A DNA stretch of 64,000 nucleotides, taken from NCBI GenBank assembly GCA_963169345.1, contig CAUJCT010000002.1, forward strand, positions 54,539-118,538, written 5' to 3'. Below, one piece after another: positions 8,743 to 18,447 of this stretch. The DNA is from Bacteroidota bacterium. Lineage in GTDB: Bacteria > Bacteroidota > Bacteroidia > NS11-12g > UBA955. The notes below the pieces were generated by a model, which was not told the origin of the DNA, searched no databases, and was given only the letters and a program-made list of their open reading frames with translations. Position numbers and translations under genes: made by a program. Each line of letters opens with the position of its first letter. The stretch's first letter is position 1.

Positions 8743-8773
8743 CAAATATACAAAAATCTTACCAAACTTGCAA
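8743..8773 (-). promoter_or_regulatory. Promoter of the HYC_CC_PP-like gene
   Basis: On the minus strand: TTG at 8771-8773, 20-base spacer, TATATTTG at 8743-8750. The likely TTG start codon is only 7 bases further on, so the transcript would be leaderless or nearly so. Confidence 0.65.
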
Positions 8774-8796
8774 ATAATTCCCAAAAAACGAGAAAG

Positions 8797-10182
8797 TTAC
8801 ATGGAAGCGACAAAACTTACGTACATCCTGTTATTCAAATACCTGTCAAATGAATATTCCAGTCGCATACAATAGTCGTAAAACAACACCATATTAAACC
8901 CTACGCCACCGCCATTTTGCAATGAGTTGGGCAATCTGTTACCATTCAAGTTGCCATTCTGTTGGTCAAAATTCACAACGTATCCGGCATCGAAGTATCC
9001 ACTTAAAAATAAACTTAAAGGCGCTATTTCATAATTTTTAGTATGGTCTAAAAACTTGAATTTTTTACTTAGAAAACGGTATTTCAATTCGGCTTTTCCT
9101 AAAGCGAAACGACTGCCATCAATCACAAATAATTCGTAACCTCTTATATAATCCTTACCATATCCCAAAGCCTGTACATTGGTATATTGCGGAAAGTTAT
9201 TGGAATACCATCTGGCAGTGCCGTGTAAAGAACCAAAGAATCTGCCCTTAACAGGAAAATATCTGGAATAAGCCACTTTAAACATCAATGTTTGCAGGTC
9301 TTCTACCGGCACCAAAAAATTGGCCATTTCACCATTGACCTTCAAAAGATGGCCGGACAATGGAAACCCTTTAAAATCGCGCTTATCATAAACAAACTGA
9401 TACCCGGCATACAATTCTTTTTGCTGATTGAGGCCATACAATAAATAACCTCTGTTGACTTCATTGCTTACTACAGTATCATTAACTCGTATTCTTCTGA
9501 ATCCGCCATAAAAATTGTGGTAACTAAAAAATTTCTTGCGATGCGTCAATACCAACTCCCCCATTTCACGTCTTATCAACTGCTGGTCATTATCGTTAAA
9601 AAATACGACTTTATCACTTTTGGTGGCATACCAAACTTCGCGATTCGCATTGGCTATCAGTTTCAATTGTACCCCCCAGGTTTTCTTCTTATTAAAAAAA
9701 GGTATTCTGTAGGTGAGTCCGGCCGATTTAGTATAACCCATAACCAGGTTGAGCACCATCGTTTCATTTCGGCCACGCAAATTGTACCAGGATAGGTCTA
9801 CCCCGTAAATCAATCGTTTGGGGTCTTTGGTCAACCACCACTGATTAAAATTTCTATCGGCATAATCTAAAATTGGAATAGGCCACAAATACCAGCGTTC
9901 AGTAACATGAATGGTTACCTGACCATTATTGTGAGACAGTTGAATTTCATTAAAAAGAAATAGATTGATCAGTTGCTTTCGACTTTGTTCTGCGTGATAA
10001 TTCCAGTTGACTATGGTATCTCCAACCTTAAATGTCAGTTCTCTGAGAATGATACCATCCTTTGTTTTTTTATTGCCAATGATCTCAATTGATTCAATCT
10101 TAAAAGTAGAATCAAAAGACTGTGAATAAGAATAAGAAGACAGGAAAAACAGAAAAAAAACAAATATCGACTTAAGAGTCAT
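8797..10182 (-). CDS. BamA/TamA-family outer-membrane barrel protein
   Basis: 461 residues. A signal peptide (to SYSQS, about residue 21) is followed by one POTRA domain at about 25-97 (IESIEIIGNKKTKDGIILREL...; LFLFNEIQLSHNNGQVTIHVTERW) and then a beta-barrel of about 350 residues typical of the surface-antigen/Omp85 family, with LPLSGHLLKVNGE-like strands near 275 and RGYELFVIDG near 340. It ends in a strand with a terminal hydrophobic signal (MYVSFVASM). With only one POTRA it is too short to be the essential BamA; it more likely inserts or secretes a limited set of outer-membrane proteins, or is the patatin-associated subclass without the lipase. It is followed downstream by the cysteine-rich protein gene and preceded at 4 bases by the CBS gene. 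Confidence 0.85.
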   Translation of the reverse strand: MTLKSIFVFFLFFLSSYSYSQSFDSTFKIESIEIIGNKKTKDGIILRELTFKVGDTIVNWNYHAEQSRKQLINLFLFNEIQLSHNNGQVTIHVTERWYLWPIPILDYADRNFNQWWLTKDPKRLIYGVDLSWYNLRGRNETMVLNLVMGYTKSAGLTYRIPFFNKKKTWGVQLKLIANANREVWYATKSDKVVFFNDNDQQLIRREMGELVLTHRKKFFSYHNFYGGFRRIRVNDTVVSNEVNRGYLLYGLNQQKELYAGYQFVYDKRDFKGFPLSGHLLKVNGEMANFLVPVEDLQTLMFKVAYSRYFPVKGRFFGSLHGTARWYSNNFPQYTNVQALGYGKDYIRGYELFVIDGSRFALGKAELKYRFLSKKFKFLDHTKNYEIAPLSLFLSGYFDAGYVVNFDQQNGNLNGNRLPNSLQNGGGVGFNMVLFYDYCMRLEYSFDRYLNNRMYVSFVASM

Positions 10183-10186
10183 GGAA

Positions 10187-10849
10187 TCAATTGTCTATGA
10201 AATTCATCAGATTCTCATATCTTTCATCCATATCGTCTGCCAAGTCCTCGCGGTTAAAGTATTGTATCACTTTATAATCATAACGTTCAAGAGTGGCAAG
10301 AATGTGCTTGAGAGTGGTTGTATTTAATTTTAAATGCACTTCCAGTTCGTTGCTGTCTTCCACCTCAAAAATAAAGAATCCCAGTATTTTAGCGTCACTG
10401 TATTCAATAACCCTCGACAAATCACTTAAGGAATAATCATTTGGACGCATTCTTAATACAATGATACTGCCACTGGATTTAATACTTAAACTGGAGCTTA
10501 AAGCTTTCACTACATCTTTAGTTTTAAGTATGCCCAGATATTCGCCATCCTCGTCAATAACAGCCATGAGTGAAACATTTAATGATTTGAGATGAGTCAG
10601 TGCATGTAAGAGGTGTTGTCCGCTGTTTACTATAGGTAAAACAGTTGAGTATTGTTCAATATCAGCCATTTTAAGTGCAGGATTTAAATGCTCAATAGTT
10701 TCAAATGATGCATAATTTATCAAATGATGATTGTGCACTATCGGCAAAATATCAATATGGAACCTGTTCATTTGAGCTATGGCATCAGCCACTGTTTGCT
10801 CCGGAATTAAAGGCTCTATATCACTCGTCAGATATTGATCCGTAATCAT
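10187..10849 (-). CDS. CBS-domain protein
   Basis: 220 residues from the ATG at 10849. Two CBS motifs make a Bateman pair: about residues 1-60 (LTSDIEPLIPEQTVADAIAQM, DILPIV) and 65-130 (YSTVLPIVNSGQHLLHAL, LMAVIDEDGEYLGILKTKDV). The C-terminal 90 residues resemble an ACT-like fold (SIIVLRMRPNDYSLSDLSRVIE). Such proteins sense adenine nucleotides; the target is unknown. The frame runs up to 10873, but the extension overlaps the -7 box at 10861-10868, so the inner ATG is preferred. It lies 4 bases upstream of the barrel protein, likely co-transcribed. Confidence 0.85.
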   Translation of the reverse strand: MITDQYLTSDIEPLIPEQTVADAIAQMNRFHIDILPIVHNHHLINYASFETIEHLNPALKMADIEQYSTVLPIVNSGQHLLHALTHLKSLNVSLMAVIDEDGEYLGILKTKDVVKALSSSLSIKSSGSIIVLRMRPNDYSLSDLSRVIEYSDAKILGFFIFEVEDSNELEVHLKLNTTTLKHILATLERYDYKVIQYFNREDLADDMDERYENLMNFIDN

Positions 10850-10860
10850 GTAATTATTTA

Positions 10861-10891
10861 CAAATATACCCAATACAATTCAAACTACCAA
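10861..10891 (-). promoter_or_regulatory. Promoter of the CBS gene
   Basis: On the minus strand TTG at 10889-10891, 20-base spacer, TATATTTG at 10861-10868. The ATG at 10849 is 11 bases beyond the box, so the leader is very short. The alternative ATG at 10873 would be upstream of the transcription start. Confidence 0.65.
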
Positions 10892-10918
10892 TCTGTTACG
10901 TTTTTGGTTGCAAAACTT

Positions 10919-12388
10919 CTAAAAACTGAAACAACTGGATTTCCCTTTTTTAGTTTTCAGCAATTTGGCTCTGGCTTGTTTTCTGAAGCTAAATTCAGAC
11001 AGATTCCCAAACGCTATCCCTACAAAAATATCTGCATCGCGCACTGCTCTGGTATTGACAAATGTCATCAGACTGTTAGTGCCTACATATAAAGGACCAA
11101 GCCTTACAGAAGCGCCCATTCTGAATGCCCTGTAATCATATTCCAAAAGCATGGGAACCGATACTTCAAACAATCTGTATTCGAGCCTTGGAGATACCAT
11201 CATATAGTTCTGATATCGGGCATGTCTGCTGTCTTTGTCTCTTAAACTTTGTTGTATGATACCGGCTACAAATACATTTTTGCGCAATTGAAAATCACCA
11301 CTCATAACCAGGCGGGTCGGCAAACCAACAGTATAATTGTTTTTTGAGACAGACAAATTACCGTAATCTGATAAAAAATCGGTCACAGCCTGAGCGTAAT
11401 CCGAATTTCCGGTATAGCTTACAGAGTCCATATCAATAGTCACAGGACTGGTAATAGATAATTGTCTTATTGTAGCATCTTTGTAACGAATAGAGCCGAT
11501 ATCCATTATTGAGAAACCGATTTTTGCAAAATACTTAGTATGCATTTTTGCATATTGGCCATGTCGTTTGAAATCTTTTTTGTGAAATACATAAGTGGCA
11601 CCCAAATCAACACCCCATCCCTGCCCTATTTTCTGGCCGTAATCAACAAGTTGTATCTGAGTCGGCAAGACAGAAATGGTATGATCATTTACTTGTTCAT
11701 AAGCTAAACCATCGGTATTAAAGTGGAATCCCTGAAATCCCCATACCTTCTTTACACTGGCACCAATTAAAACCTGGCGTTTCCAATCTAGTTGCATACT
11801 TTTGGCCACATTAATTCCCAATCCGGCGCGAGCATTACCCGAAGCATTAAACGGGTCAATTTTAGGTTCGGAACCAAATAATTTAAATGCTCCACTAGCT
11901 GAATCAAATTCCTGAAAAGCCGCATGGGCAAATGCCTCCGACACTCTGTTCAATCTAACATTTGAAGCGGCATAGGTGAACAATCCAAAATGCCAGGACT
12001 TAGATTTAAATGTGAATGCAGGACCATAAAAATCAGAAGAAGCTGAAACAAATTTTGGTCTGCCATTGAGTTGTTCTGTGAGCCAGTTTTTGTCAAATCG
12101 AGGATTACCACTTTCAGTTAAATATTGAGATGGTATGCTGTTAGGCGCCCTGTAAATGGAATAAGGCAACCTTAATGTCAAATAGTTGTTATTGACATTC
12201 GCCCAAATTCCGGCTAAATTAATCTGCCAGTTATACGCCGAATAGGCATTTAATGAAGGATTAATGTAAAATGAATGAACCGCTCCGTAATTACCAAGCC
12301 CAACCTGAGTATGATATTGAGCTTTTGCTGCTGTCACACACACCAAGAATACCGGCAGCAATGTCTTATGTATTCTGTGTACTTGCAT
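10919..12388 (-). CDS. DUF5723-type outer-membrane barrel protein
   Basis: 489 residues with signal peptide (HRIHKTLLPVFLVCVTAAKAQ). The mature protein starts YHTQVGLGNYGAVHSFYINPSL, the usual entry of the DUF5723 family of Bacteroidota barrel-like proteins, and continues with long alternating strands rich in Tyr/Phe/Gly to the end. Function is unknown for the family; an outer-membrane location is inferred. It is transcribed toward the CBS gene (45-base gap after its own stop to the CBS promoter) and follows tex. No enzyme motif is seen. Confidence 0.75.
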   Translation of the reverse strand: MQVHRIHKTLLPVFLVCVTAAKAQYHTQVGLGNYGAVHSFYINPSLNAYSAYNWQINLAGIWANVNNNYLTLRLPYSIYRAPNSIPSQYLTESGNPRFDKNWLTEQLNGRPKFVSASSDFYGPAFTFKSKSWHFGLFTYAASNVRLNRVSEAFAHAAFQEFDSASGAFKLFGSEPKIDPFNASGNARAGLGINVAKSMQLDWKRQVLIGASVKKVWGFQGFHFNTDGLAYEQVNDHTISVLPTQIQLVDYGQKIGQGWGVDLGATYVFHKKDFKRHGQYAKMHTKYFAKIGFSIMDIGSIRYKDATIRQLSITSPVTIDMDSVSYTGNSDYAQAVTDFLSDYGNLSVSKNNYTVGLPTRLVMSGDFQLRKNVFVAGIIQQSLRDKDSRHARYQNYMMVSPRLEYRLFEVSVPMLLEYDYRAFRMGASVRLGPLYVGTNSLMTFVNTRAVRDADIFVGIAFGNLSEFSFRKQARAKLLKTKKGKSSCFSF

Positions 12389-12444
12389 ATCTATTAGAAC
12401 CTAATATCAGTCTAAAAGTTGCATGAATCGAAAAAAAATATTTT

Positions 12445-14556
12445 TTAAACCTTGAGTGTCAGGGAGATTCGTTTCCGTTCAAAGTCAATTTCCTTTACTT
12501 TTAACTCCAGTTTTTGTTGCAGCTTGAGCACTTCCGTTGGGCTTTTTATGAATTTATCCGACATTTCAGAAATATGCAATAACCCATTTTCCTTGATACC
12601 GATATCAATGAAAGCTCCAAAATTGGTCAGATTGGTGACGATACCCTTCACTTTCATACCCGGTTTTAAATCTGCCATTGTTCTGATATGATCATCAAAA
12701 GTATCTTCACTTAGCATATCCCGCGGATCTAGTCCGGGTTTTTCAAGTTCCGTCAAAATATCATTGAAAGTGTAAACACCAATTTCTTCTTTCAAAGCCT
12801 GCATATTATTCAATTTCTCAATTGCACTTTTGTTACCAATCAACTGATCGAGCGTTAATCCCGCAGATTCAACCATTTTTTTCACATTGCGGTACTGCTC
12901 TGGGTGAACAGCACTTCTGTCTAAAACGTTATGACTGTTTGGTACTCTTAAAAATCCTGCACTTTGTTCGAACGCTTTATCTCCAAGTCTGGGCACTTTT
13001 TTCAGCTCATCTCTTGATTTAAATTCACCGTTTTTATCCCTATAGGCGACAATATTAGTAGCTAATGCAGGGCCGAGTCCGGAGACATGACTGAGCAATT
13101 CAACTCCAGCCGTGTTTAAATTGACACCAACTCTGTTAACACAAACTTCTACAGTTGCCTGAAGTGTTTTCTTCAGTAATGTTTGATTGACATCGTGCTG
13201 GTATTGTCCAACTCCTATACTCTTGGCATCAATTTTAACCAGTTCTGCCAATGGGTCCATCAAGCGCCTTCCAATACTGACAGCTCCTCTTACAGTAACA
13301 TCATGTTCGGGGAACTCTCTCCTGGCCACTTCCGATACCGAATAGACTGATGCACCATCTTCATTGACTAAAAATACGGGGACTGAACACGATTTTCTGA
13401 CTATATCGGCGGTTTCTCTTCCTGCTGTACCATTGCCGATGGCTATTGCCTCCGACTTATATTTCAATATCAACTCCTTAATTTTTTGTTCGGATTGCAT
13501 CTTCTCTGCCCCTGAATTGAAAAACAAAACTGTGTGGTATAATAGATTGCCATTTTCATTCAGGCAAACCGTTTTACAGCCTGTTCTGATGCCAGGGTCA
13601 ATTGCCAGAATGCGCTTTGAACCCAATGGAGAAGACAATAACAACTGCTGAAGATTATCTGCAAAAACTTTAATGGCTTCGAGCTCGGCTTTTTCAAAAA
13701 GAACCTGTACAGTTTCATTTTCCATAGAAGGCTGTAAAAGCCGCTTGTATGCATCTTTCACTATATCCAACATAAAAGGTTTACTGGCGCTATCGCGTTT
13801 GATCCACTTTCTGTCTAAAGCCTCAAGCGTTCGGTCTTCATCAGGCTCTATCGACATTTTTAATATCCCTTCATCAACTGCTCTCATAACAGCCATGATT
13901 CTGTGTGAAGGCATATTGGCAGTTCGCTCCGTATAATTGAAATAATCACGGTATTTTTCACCGTCTTTGTCTTTTCCCTTTGCAACTTTTGTAGTTAATA
14001 CTGCGTATTGCTCGAATCGTTCCCTCAGCATACTTCTGGTTTCCGCATCATCCGAAATCCATTGAGCAACGATATCAGAAGCTCCATCAATAGCCGCTTC
14101 AGCATCCTTTACATCCTGATTAATGTAGCGATCGGCCAATTGCTCTATACGCGACTCCCTCTGACCTAATATTAATTTTGCCAAAGGTTCTAAACCTCTT
14201 TCACGCGCTAAATCTGCACGGGTCTTCTTTCTCTGCTTGTAAGGTAAATACAAATCTTCCAATTGAGTTTTATCCCAGCAATCCTGAATTTTTTTCTCAA
14301 GCTCAGGAGTTAGTTTACCTTGAGAGGTAATACTCTCCAATACAAATTCTTTTCGTTTAACCAGTTCATCATATTCATCAGAAAATTTAATGACATCCAT
14401 AATACTGGTCTCTTCCATATTACCGGTATTGTCTTTTCTGTATCGGGCAATAAATGCAACTGTTGCACCCTCTTCACTTAATTTGACAACTGCGTCTATA
14501 TGCTTTTCATTCAGTTGTGTCTGTTGCCTGATGTAGGCCGATTTACTCCAATTCAT
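12445..14556 (-). CDS. tex: Tex-family RNA-binding transcription accessory protein
   Basis: 703 residues. Features in order: Tex N-terminal helical region (VKLSEEGATVAFIARYRKDNTG near 23-45), YqgF/RNase H-like domain (ILAIDPGIRTGCKTV near 316), helix-hairpin-helix pair (VNLNTAGVELLSHVSGLG, then SRDELKKVPRLG), and a C-terminal S1 domain (GMKVKGIVTNLTNFGAFIDIG near 634). Length is a little under the usual 720-780. Tex binds nucleic acids and influences transcription; its exact function in Bacteroidota is not settled. Its ATG overlaps the stop of the preceding gene by 4 bases (ATGA), so the two are translationally coupled. Confidence 0.93.
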   Translation of the reverse strand: MNWSKSAYIRQQTQLNEKHIDAVVKLSEEGATVAFIARYRKDNTGNMEETSIMDVIKFSDEYDELVKRKEFVLESITSQGKLTPELEKKIQDCWDKTQLEDLYLPYKQRKKTRADLARERGLEPLAKLILGQRESRIEQLADRYINQDVKDAEAAIDGASDIVAQWISDDAETRSMLRERFEQYAVLTTKVAKGKDKDGEKYRDYFNYTERTANMPSHRIMAVMRAVDEGILKMSIEPDEDRTLEALDRKWIKRDSASKPFMLDIVKDAYKRLLQPSMENETVQVLFEKAELEAIKVFADNLQQLLLSSPLGSKRILAIDPGIRTGCKTVCLNENGNLLYHTVLFFNSGAEKMQSEQKIKELILKYKSEAIAIGNGTAGRETADIVRKSCSVPVFLVNEDGASVYSVSEVARREFPEHDVTVRGAVSIGRRLMDPLAELVKIDAKSIGVGQYQHDVNQTLLKKTLQATVEVCVNRVGVNLNTAGVELLSHVSGLGPALATNIVAYRDKNGEFKSRDELKKVPRLGDKAFEQSAGFLRVPNSHNVLDRSAVHPEQYRNVKKMVESAGLTLDQLIGNKSAIEKLNNMQALKEEIGVYTFNDILTELEKPGLDPRDMLSEDTFDDHIRTMADLKPGMKVKGIVTNLTNFGAFIDIGIKENGLLHISEMSDKFIKSPTEVLKLQQKLELKVKEIDFERKRISLTLKV

Positions 14557-15101
14557 TTTTTCTTCTTCTTTTTCTTTTTTTCTACTACCAAGCCAATAAA
14601 TTTTAATTCATCCATAATATACCAGTTGTGATTGATACATAGAAATAAAGCCCTGTAATGGTATTTTCTCTTGTTGTTATATTTTACAAACCAGTTGACA
14701 TAAGCATACTGTACTGTTCCAGAAATCCCCGAATCAATATAAAATGAATCCAAAACTGTTTTGTTCCAGTCTATACCCGCCTTCTTCGATTTCACCATCA
14801 TTTTTGTATGCTGATAACGCAGTCCATTCCATACCTGATTGTACATATAATACTTGGTGATTTCACTTTGCTTTCCGGCCTGAGTAGAGTCTATAAGCGA
14901 TTTGTAAGTTGAGTAGGTTGGGTAAAATACCCTCAGACTGCTGAATTTATATGTCTTGAAAGCTTTATATGAACTGTCTTTTATCCATATTAAATCATCC
15001 AGATGTTCGCAGGTTTTCTGATCTGTTGTGTCAATTTCCTCTTGCGCATGCAGTATAGGAAAAATCGATAAACATAAAATTAAAATAAGGTACTTTTGCA
15101 T
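14553..15101 (-). CDS. Secreted protein with poly-lysine tail
   Basis: 182 residues. [20 protein letters not shown] is a signal peptide. The mature chain has repeated Tyr/Lys strands and resembles the DUF3887/SnoaL-like 'export and fold' type only loosely; I do not name a family. It ends [11 protein letters not shown]: the last 8 codons are all lysine, written in an A/G-rich run that directly precedes and overlaps the tex start codon. That tract probably serves the tex ribosome entry as well, so the tail may be a by-product. The promoter at 15117-15146 fits the ATG at 15101. Confidence 0.7.
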   Translation of the reverse strand: MQKYLILILCLSIFPILHAQEEIDTTDQKTCEHLDDLIWIKDSSYKAFKTYKFSSLRVFYPTYSTYKSLIDSTQAGKQSEITKYYMYNQVWNGLRYQHTKMMVKSKKAGIDWNKTVLDSFYIDSGISGTVQYAYVNWFVKYNNKRKYHYRALFLCINHNWYIMDELKFIGLVVEKKKKKKKK

Positions 15102-17130
15102 GAGGAATAGTTCCTACAAATTTATTTTGGAAAAGCAAGAACACAAAACAAATCAACTTATAAATTCTTCCAGCCCCTATTTGAGGCAACATGCCTATAA
15201 TCCGGTGAATTGGGTAGAGTGGAATGAAACAGCTTTCGAAAAAGCAGCCAGTGAAGATAAACTTGTCATCGTTAGTATTGGATACAGCGCTTGTCACTGG
15301 TGTCATGTAATGGCTCACGAAAGCTTCGAAGACGAATTGTGCGCTCAGTTTATGAACGAACATTTTGTTTGTGTAAAAGTTGACAGAGAAGAATTGCCGG
15401 ATGTGGACCAAACGTATATGGATGCCTGTCAATTGATCAATGGCAATGGCGGCTGGCCTCTCAACGCTTTTGTATTGCCTGATAAAAGACCAGTACATGC
15501 CATGACTTATGCGCCAAAGGAACAATGGTTAAAGTTGATGAAAACTTTACACGACCTGTGGCAAAACAATCGTGAAGCTGCTCTCGATTATGCTGCTAAA
15601 CTTGAAAACGGCTTAAAAGGCATGAGTTTATCGCCTGAACTAACTCAAAACACTTCAAACTCTGTTATCCATGAACAACTGTTTCAGGCATTCGTAAAAC
15701 GCTATGATGAAACATACGGCGGTTTTGGTCAGGCGCCCAAATTTCCAATGCCAAATAATCTTCAGTTTCTTCTGAATTATCACCAATACAAAGGCAGTGA
15801 CCAGGCATTAAAAATGTTCAGTCATACCCTGGACAGTATGGCACTTGGTGGAATTTACGATCATGTTGGAGGAGGATTTGCGCGGTACTCCGTCGACCAA
15901 AAATGGTTTGCTCCTCATTTTGAAAAAATGCTGTATGACAATGCACAATTAATCGAATTATACGCCGCATCCTATAGCATAAACAACAATCTTCATCACA
16001 AAAAAATCGCATTGGATACCATTACATTTTGTGAAAGAGAATTAAAAAACAGCTATGGTTTGTATGGTTCAGCATTAGATGCCGATAGTGACGGAATTGA
16101 AGGCTTGTTCTATACTTTCACTTACAACGAGCTGGAAGAAGTATTGGGCAAAGACTCTGTATTTTTCTCACAATATTTTCAATGCCGAAGAGATGGCAAT
16201 TGGGAACACAACAGAAACATCCTTTATGCCATAGACAACATTCCTAAAGCTGCTCAGCAATTTGAAACAGATGTTACATTATTCGAAACAAAAATTAATG
16301 AGTGCTTAAACAAATTGTTTCATTTCAGAGACAAACGGAACCGCCCCGGACTGGATGACAAATGTATTTGTTCGTGGAACAGCTTATATCTCAAAGGACT
16401 TGCCGAAGCTGGATTTTATCTTCAGGATGATGAACTTATAAAATTGGCAGAACAACTGGCATCCAATATTTTAAAACACTTTGATTCAGATTCAGAATTA
16501 AAACGCATATTCTCAAATGGCAAAGCCAGCATTTCTGCTTACCTCGAAGATTACGCCACTTTGATTGATGCTTTAATTAGCCTATACAAATCAACACGCA
16601 ATGAATCTTATTTGATGACAGCAGCTGATTTAACTAAAAAAACGATACAATTGTTTTATGATAAAGATAAAGGTTTTTTCAGATTCAATTCGGGAGGCGC
16701 AGTATTGCATCACAAATTCGATACTTCAGACGATGTTATCAACTCCGGCAACAGCATGATGGCGCGCAATCTCAACAATCTCTCCTGGTATTTCGACCGA
16801 CAAGACTGGCGTAAAATGTCTAATGAAATGTTAAATGCCATGCAGGTACTATATGCCGAAAATGCACCCTGGTACAGCAATTGGGCTTCTTTGAAACTGC
16901 GTGAAGAATTTGGTTTCGAGCAGTTCGTTATTGCTGGTCCTGAAACAGACAGAAAATTTAAAATGCCAAAAGAAATGTCCGGAAAGTTTGATTGTCTGAT
17001 AGGCTTCACTAACGGACAATCTGAATTGCCTTTGCTTCAACACAAATCTTATAATCAAAAGTCTTTGTTGTACCTTTGTAAGGACATGACCTGCCAGAGT
17101 CCAGTGGACATTCAACTTGAAACGACATGA
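15100..17130 (+). CDS. DUF255 thioredoxin-domain protein (YyaL/SSP411 family)
   Basis: 676 residues from the ATG at 15100. The N-terminal thioredoxin-like domain holds the family motif [30 protein letters not shown] (Cys-His-Trp-Cys near 65-68) and [14 protein letters not shown]; the rest is an alpha/alpha-barrel domain like those of glycoside-processing enzymes, with [17 protein letters not shown] and [16 protein letters not shown]. The cellular reaction is not known. The frame extends to 15028, but a TACTTTTG box at 15091-15098 and the typical family start favour 15100, with a TTG at 15127 as a further candidate. The CATG at 15099-15102 contains this ATG and the ATG of the opposite gene. 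It overlaps the Crp/Fnr gene by 4 bases (ATGA). Confidence 0.9.
   Translation: MRNSSYKFILEKQEHKTNQLINSSSPYLRQHAYNPVNWVEWNETAFEKAASEDKLVIVSIGYSACHWCHVMAHESFEDELCAQFMNEHFVCVKVDREELPDVDQTYMDACQLINGNGGWPLNAFVLPDKRPVHAMTYAPKEQWLKLMKTLHDLWQNNREAALDYAAKLENGLKGMSLSPELTQNTSNSVIHEQLFQAFVKRYDETYGGFGQAPKFPMPNNLQFLLNYHQYKGSDQALKMFSHTLDSMALGGIYDHVGGGFARYSVDQKWFAPHFEKMLYDNAQLIELYAASYSINNNLHHKKIALDTITFCERELKNSYGLYGSALDADSDGIEGLFYTFTYNELEEVLGKDSVFFSQYFQCRRDGNWEHNRNILYAIDNIPKAAQQFETDVTLFETKINECLNKLFHFRDKRNRPGLDDKCICSWNSLYLKGLAEAGFYLQDDELIKLAEQLASNILKHFDSDSELKRIFSNGKASISAYLEDYATLIDALISLYKSTRNESYLMTAADLTKKTIQLFYDKDKGFFRFNSGGAVLHHKFDTSDDVINSGNSMMARNLNNLSWYFDRQDWRKMSNEMLNAMQVLYAENAPWYSNWASLKLREEFGFEQFVIAGPETDRKFKMPKEMSGKFDCLIGFTNGQSELPLLQHKSYNQKSLLYLCKDMTCQSPVDIQLETT
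15117..15146 (-). promoter_or_regulatory. Promoter of the poly-lysine secreted protein and tex
   Basis: On the minus strand TTG at 15144-15146, 19-base spacer, TAAATTTG at 15117-15124, then 15 bases to the ATG at 15101. It lies inside the coding start of the opposite gene (15100-17130). Confidence 0.7.
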
Positions 17131-17705
17131 GCCAGTTACTGATTAACAACATACAGAAATACGTTCAGTTAAACGACGAAGAAAAGTATATGTTGCTTTC
17201 CATTATGCAAAACAGAAAACTAAGAAAACGTCAATATCTGTTGCAGGAAGGCGACCACAGCAAATATTCTGCATTTGTGCTCTCGGGATGTCTGCGTTCC
17301 TACTTTGTAGACAGCAATGGATTCGAACACATATTACAATTTGCCATTGAAGACTGGTGGATCACCGATATGATGAGTTACATCAGCGGCAAACCAGGAA
17401 AACTCAATATTGATGCTTTAGAAGACAGTGAAGTTCTGCTCATTTCAAGAGAAGATCAATTGTCGCTCTTCGAAAAAAGCCCGAAATTTGAGAAATATTT
17501 TCGCATCATCACAGAAAATGGTATGGTCAGCAATCAACAAAGATTATTGGATAACTTGAGCCTGCCTGCCATAGAACGATACAAAAACTTCATTCAGAAA
17601 TATCCTTTGTTTATGCAAAGAATTCCTCAGGTTCAAATTGCCGCTTTTCTTGGTATCACTCCTGAATTCTTAAGCAAAATAAGAGGTCAAATCTCAAAAT
17701 CTTAA
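17127..17705 (+). CDS. Crp/Fnr-family transcription regulator
   Basis: 192 residues. A cyclic-nucleotide-binding-like domain (about 10-110; [23 protein letters not shown]) is followed by a dimer helix and a short winged-helix region ([21 protein letters not shown], 168-188). This is the common Bacteroidota Crp/Fnr type that lacks the iron-sulfur cysteines. It is translationally coupled to the DUF255 gene (4-base ATGA overlap). The ligand and regulon are unknown; the neighbouring yceI gene with its own promoter is a candidate target. Confidence 0.9.
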   Translation: MSQLLINNIQKYVQLNDEEKYMLLSIMQNRKLRKRQYLLQEGDHSKYSAFVLSGCLRSYFVDSNGFEHILQFAIEDWWITDMMSYISGKPGKLNIDALEDSEVLLISREDQLSLFEKSPKFEKYFRIITENGMVSNQQRLLDNLSLPAIERYKNFIQKYPLFMQRIPQVQIAAFLGITPEFLSKIRGQISKS

Positions 17706-17761
17706 TCTAGTTTAAGATAATTTATTAATTTGGGTTAAGGCATTGAGGCCTTATACGGTGG

Positions 17762-17769
17762 TAGTTTTG
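17762..17769 (+). promoter_or_regulatory. -7 box for yceI
   Basis: TAGTTTTG, 16 bases before the ATG at 17786, matches TAnnTTTG. A TTG at 17743-17745 gives a 16-base spacer, slightly short. A 6-base hairpin (17736-17753) overlaps this region. Confidence 0.5.
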
Positions 17770-17785
17770 CATCAAAAAAAACGAT

Positions 17786-18325
17786 ATGTCCAACTTTCAA
17801 TTAGACCCAATGCACTCAGAGGTGAGCTTCAAAGTAAGACACCTTATGATTTCTACTGTATCAGGTTCATTCTCAAAATTTGATGCAAGTTTTACTTCTG
17901 ATAAAGAAGATTTCAGTGATGCTTCAGTACAATTTGAAGCAGAAATTGATTCCATCAGTACAAACAATGGTCAAAGAGACGAGCACTTAAAAAGCGCTGA
18001 CTTTTTTGATGCTGCTAATCATCCAAAACTGTCCTTCAAGTCAACCAATATGAAACATTTGTCAGGTAACAACTACGAATTACATGGTAACCTGACCATG
18101 CGTGGTGTAGAAAAACCAGTTGTTTTACATGTAGAATACTCAGGTAAAATGACCGATTTCTATGGCAATGAAAAGCACGGATTCGAAATCAGTGGTAAAA
18201 TCAACCGCAAAGAATTCGGTTTGGCCTGGGATGCCGTAACAGAAGCCGGTGGTGTTGTGGTATCTGACGAAGTGAAACTGGCTGTCAATGCACAGTTTGC
18301 AAAAGTAGCTCCTGCAACTGCTTAA
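17786..18325 (+). CDS. YceI-family protein
   Basis: 179 residues, close to the family's usual 170-200. It starts directly with MSNFQLDPMHSEVSFKVRHLMISTVSGSF, the first strands of the YceI lipocalin-like fold, which binds isoprenoid-type lipids in characterised members. No signal peptide is visible, so a cytoplasmic location is likely, as for many Bacteroidota members. Motifs D..HS.V.F..RH and NGQRDEHLKSADFFDAANHP are family hallmarks. Followed by a good intrinsic terminator (18379-18409). Confidence 0.93.
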   Translation: MSNFQLDPMHSEVSFKVRHLMISTVSGSFSKFDASFTSDKEDFSDASVQFEAEIDSISTNNGQRDEHLKSADFFDAANHPKLSFKSTNMKHLSGNNYELHGNLTMRGVEKPVVLHVEYSGKMTDFYGNEKHGFEISGKINRKEFGLAWDAVTEAGGVVVSDEVKLAVNAQFAKVAPATA

Positions 18326-18378
18326 ATAGAATAATCATGTGTTTTTAAGGTTAATAGAATTTGAAATAACCAAAATCT

Positions 18379-18409
18379 AAAGAGACTTCGAAAGGAGTCT
18401 CTTTTTTTG
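18379..18409 (+). terminator. Intrinsic terminator after yceI
   Basis: AAAGAGACT at 18379-18387 pairs with AGTCTCTTT at 18396-18404 across an 8-base loop, followed by further T residues to 18409. Confidence 0.85.
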
Positions 18410-18447
18410 TCTCAATTAAATGATAGAGTTTCTGTTTTGCATCGTAA

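Noticed and set aside
8518..8853. 111-codon frame opposite the HYC_CC_PP-like gene
   Set aside because: A shadow of the minus-strand cysteine protein, lacking a plausible start or product.
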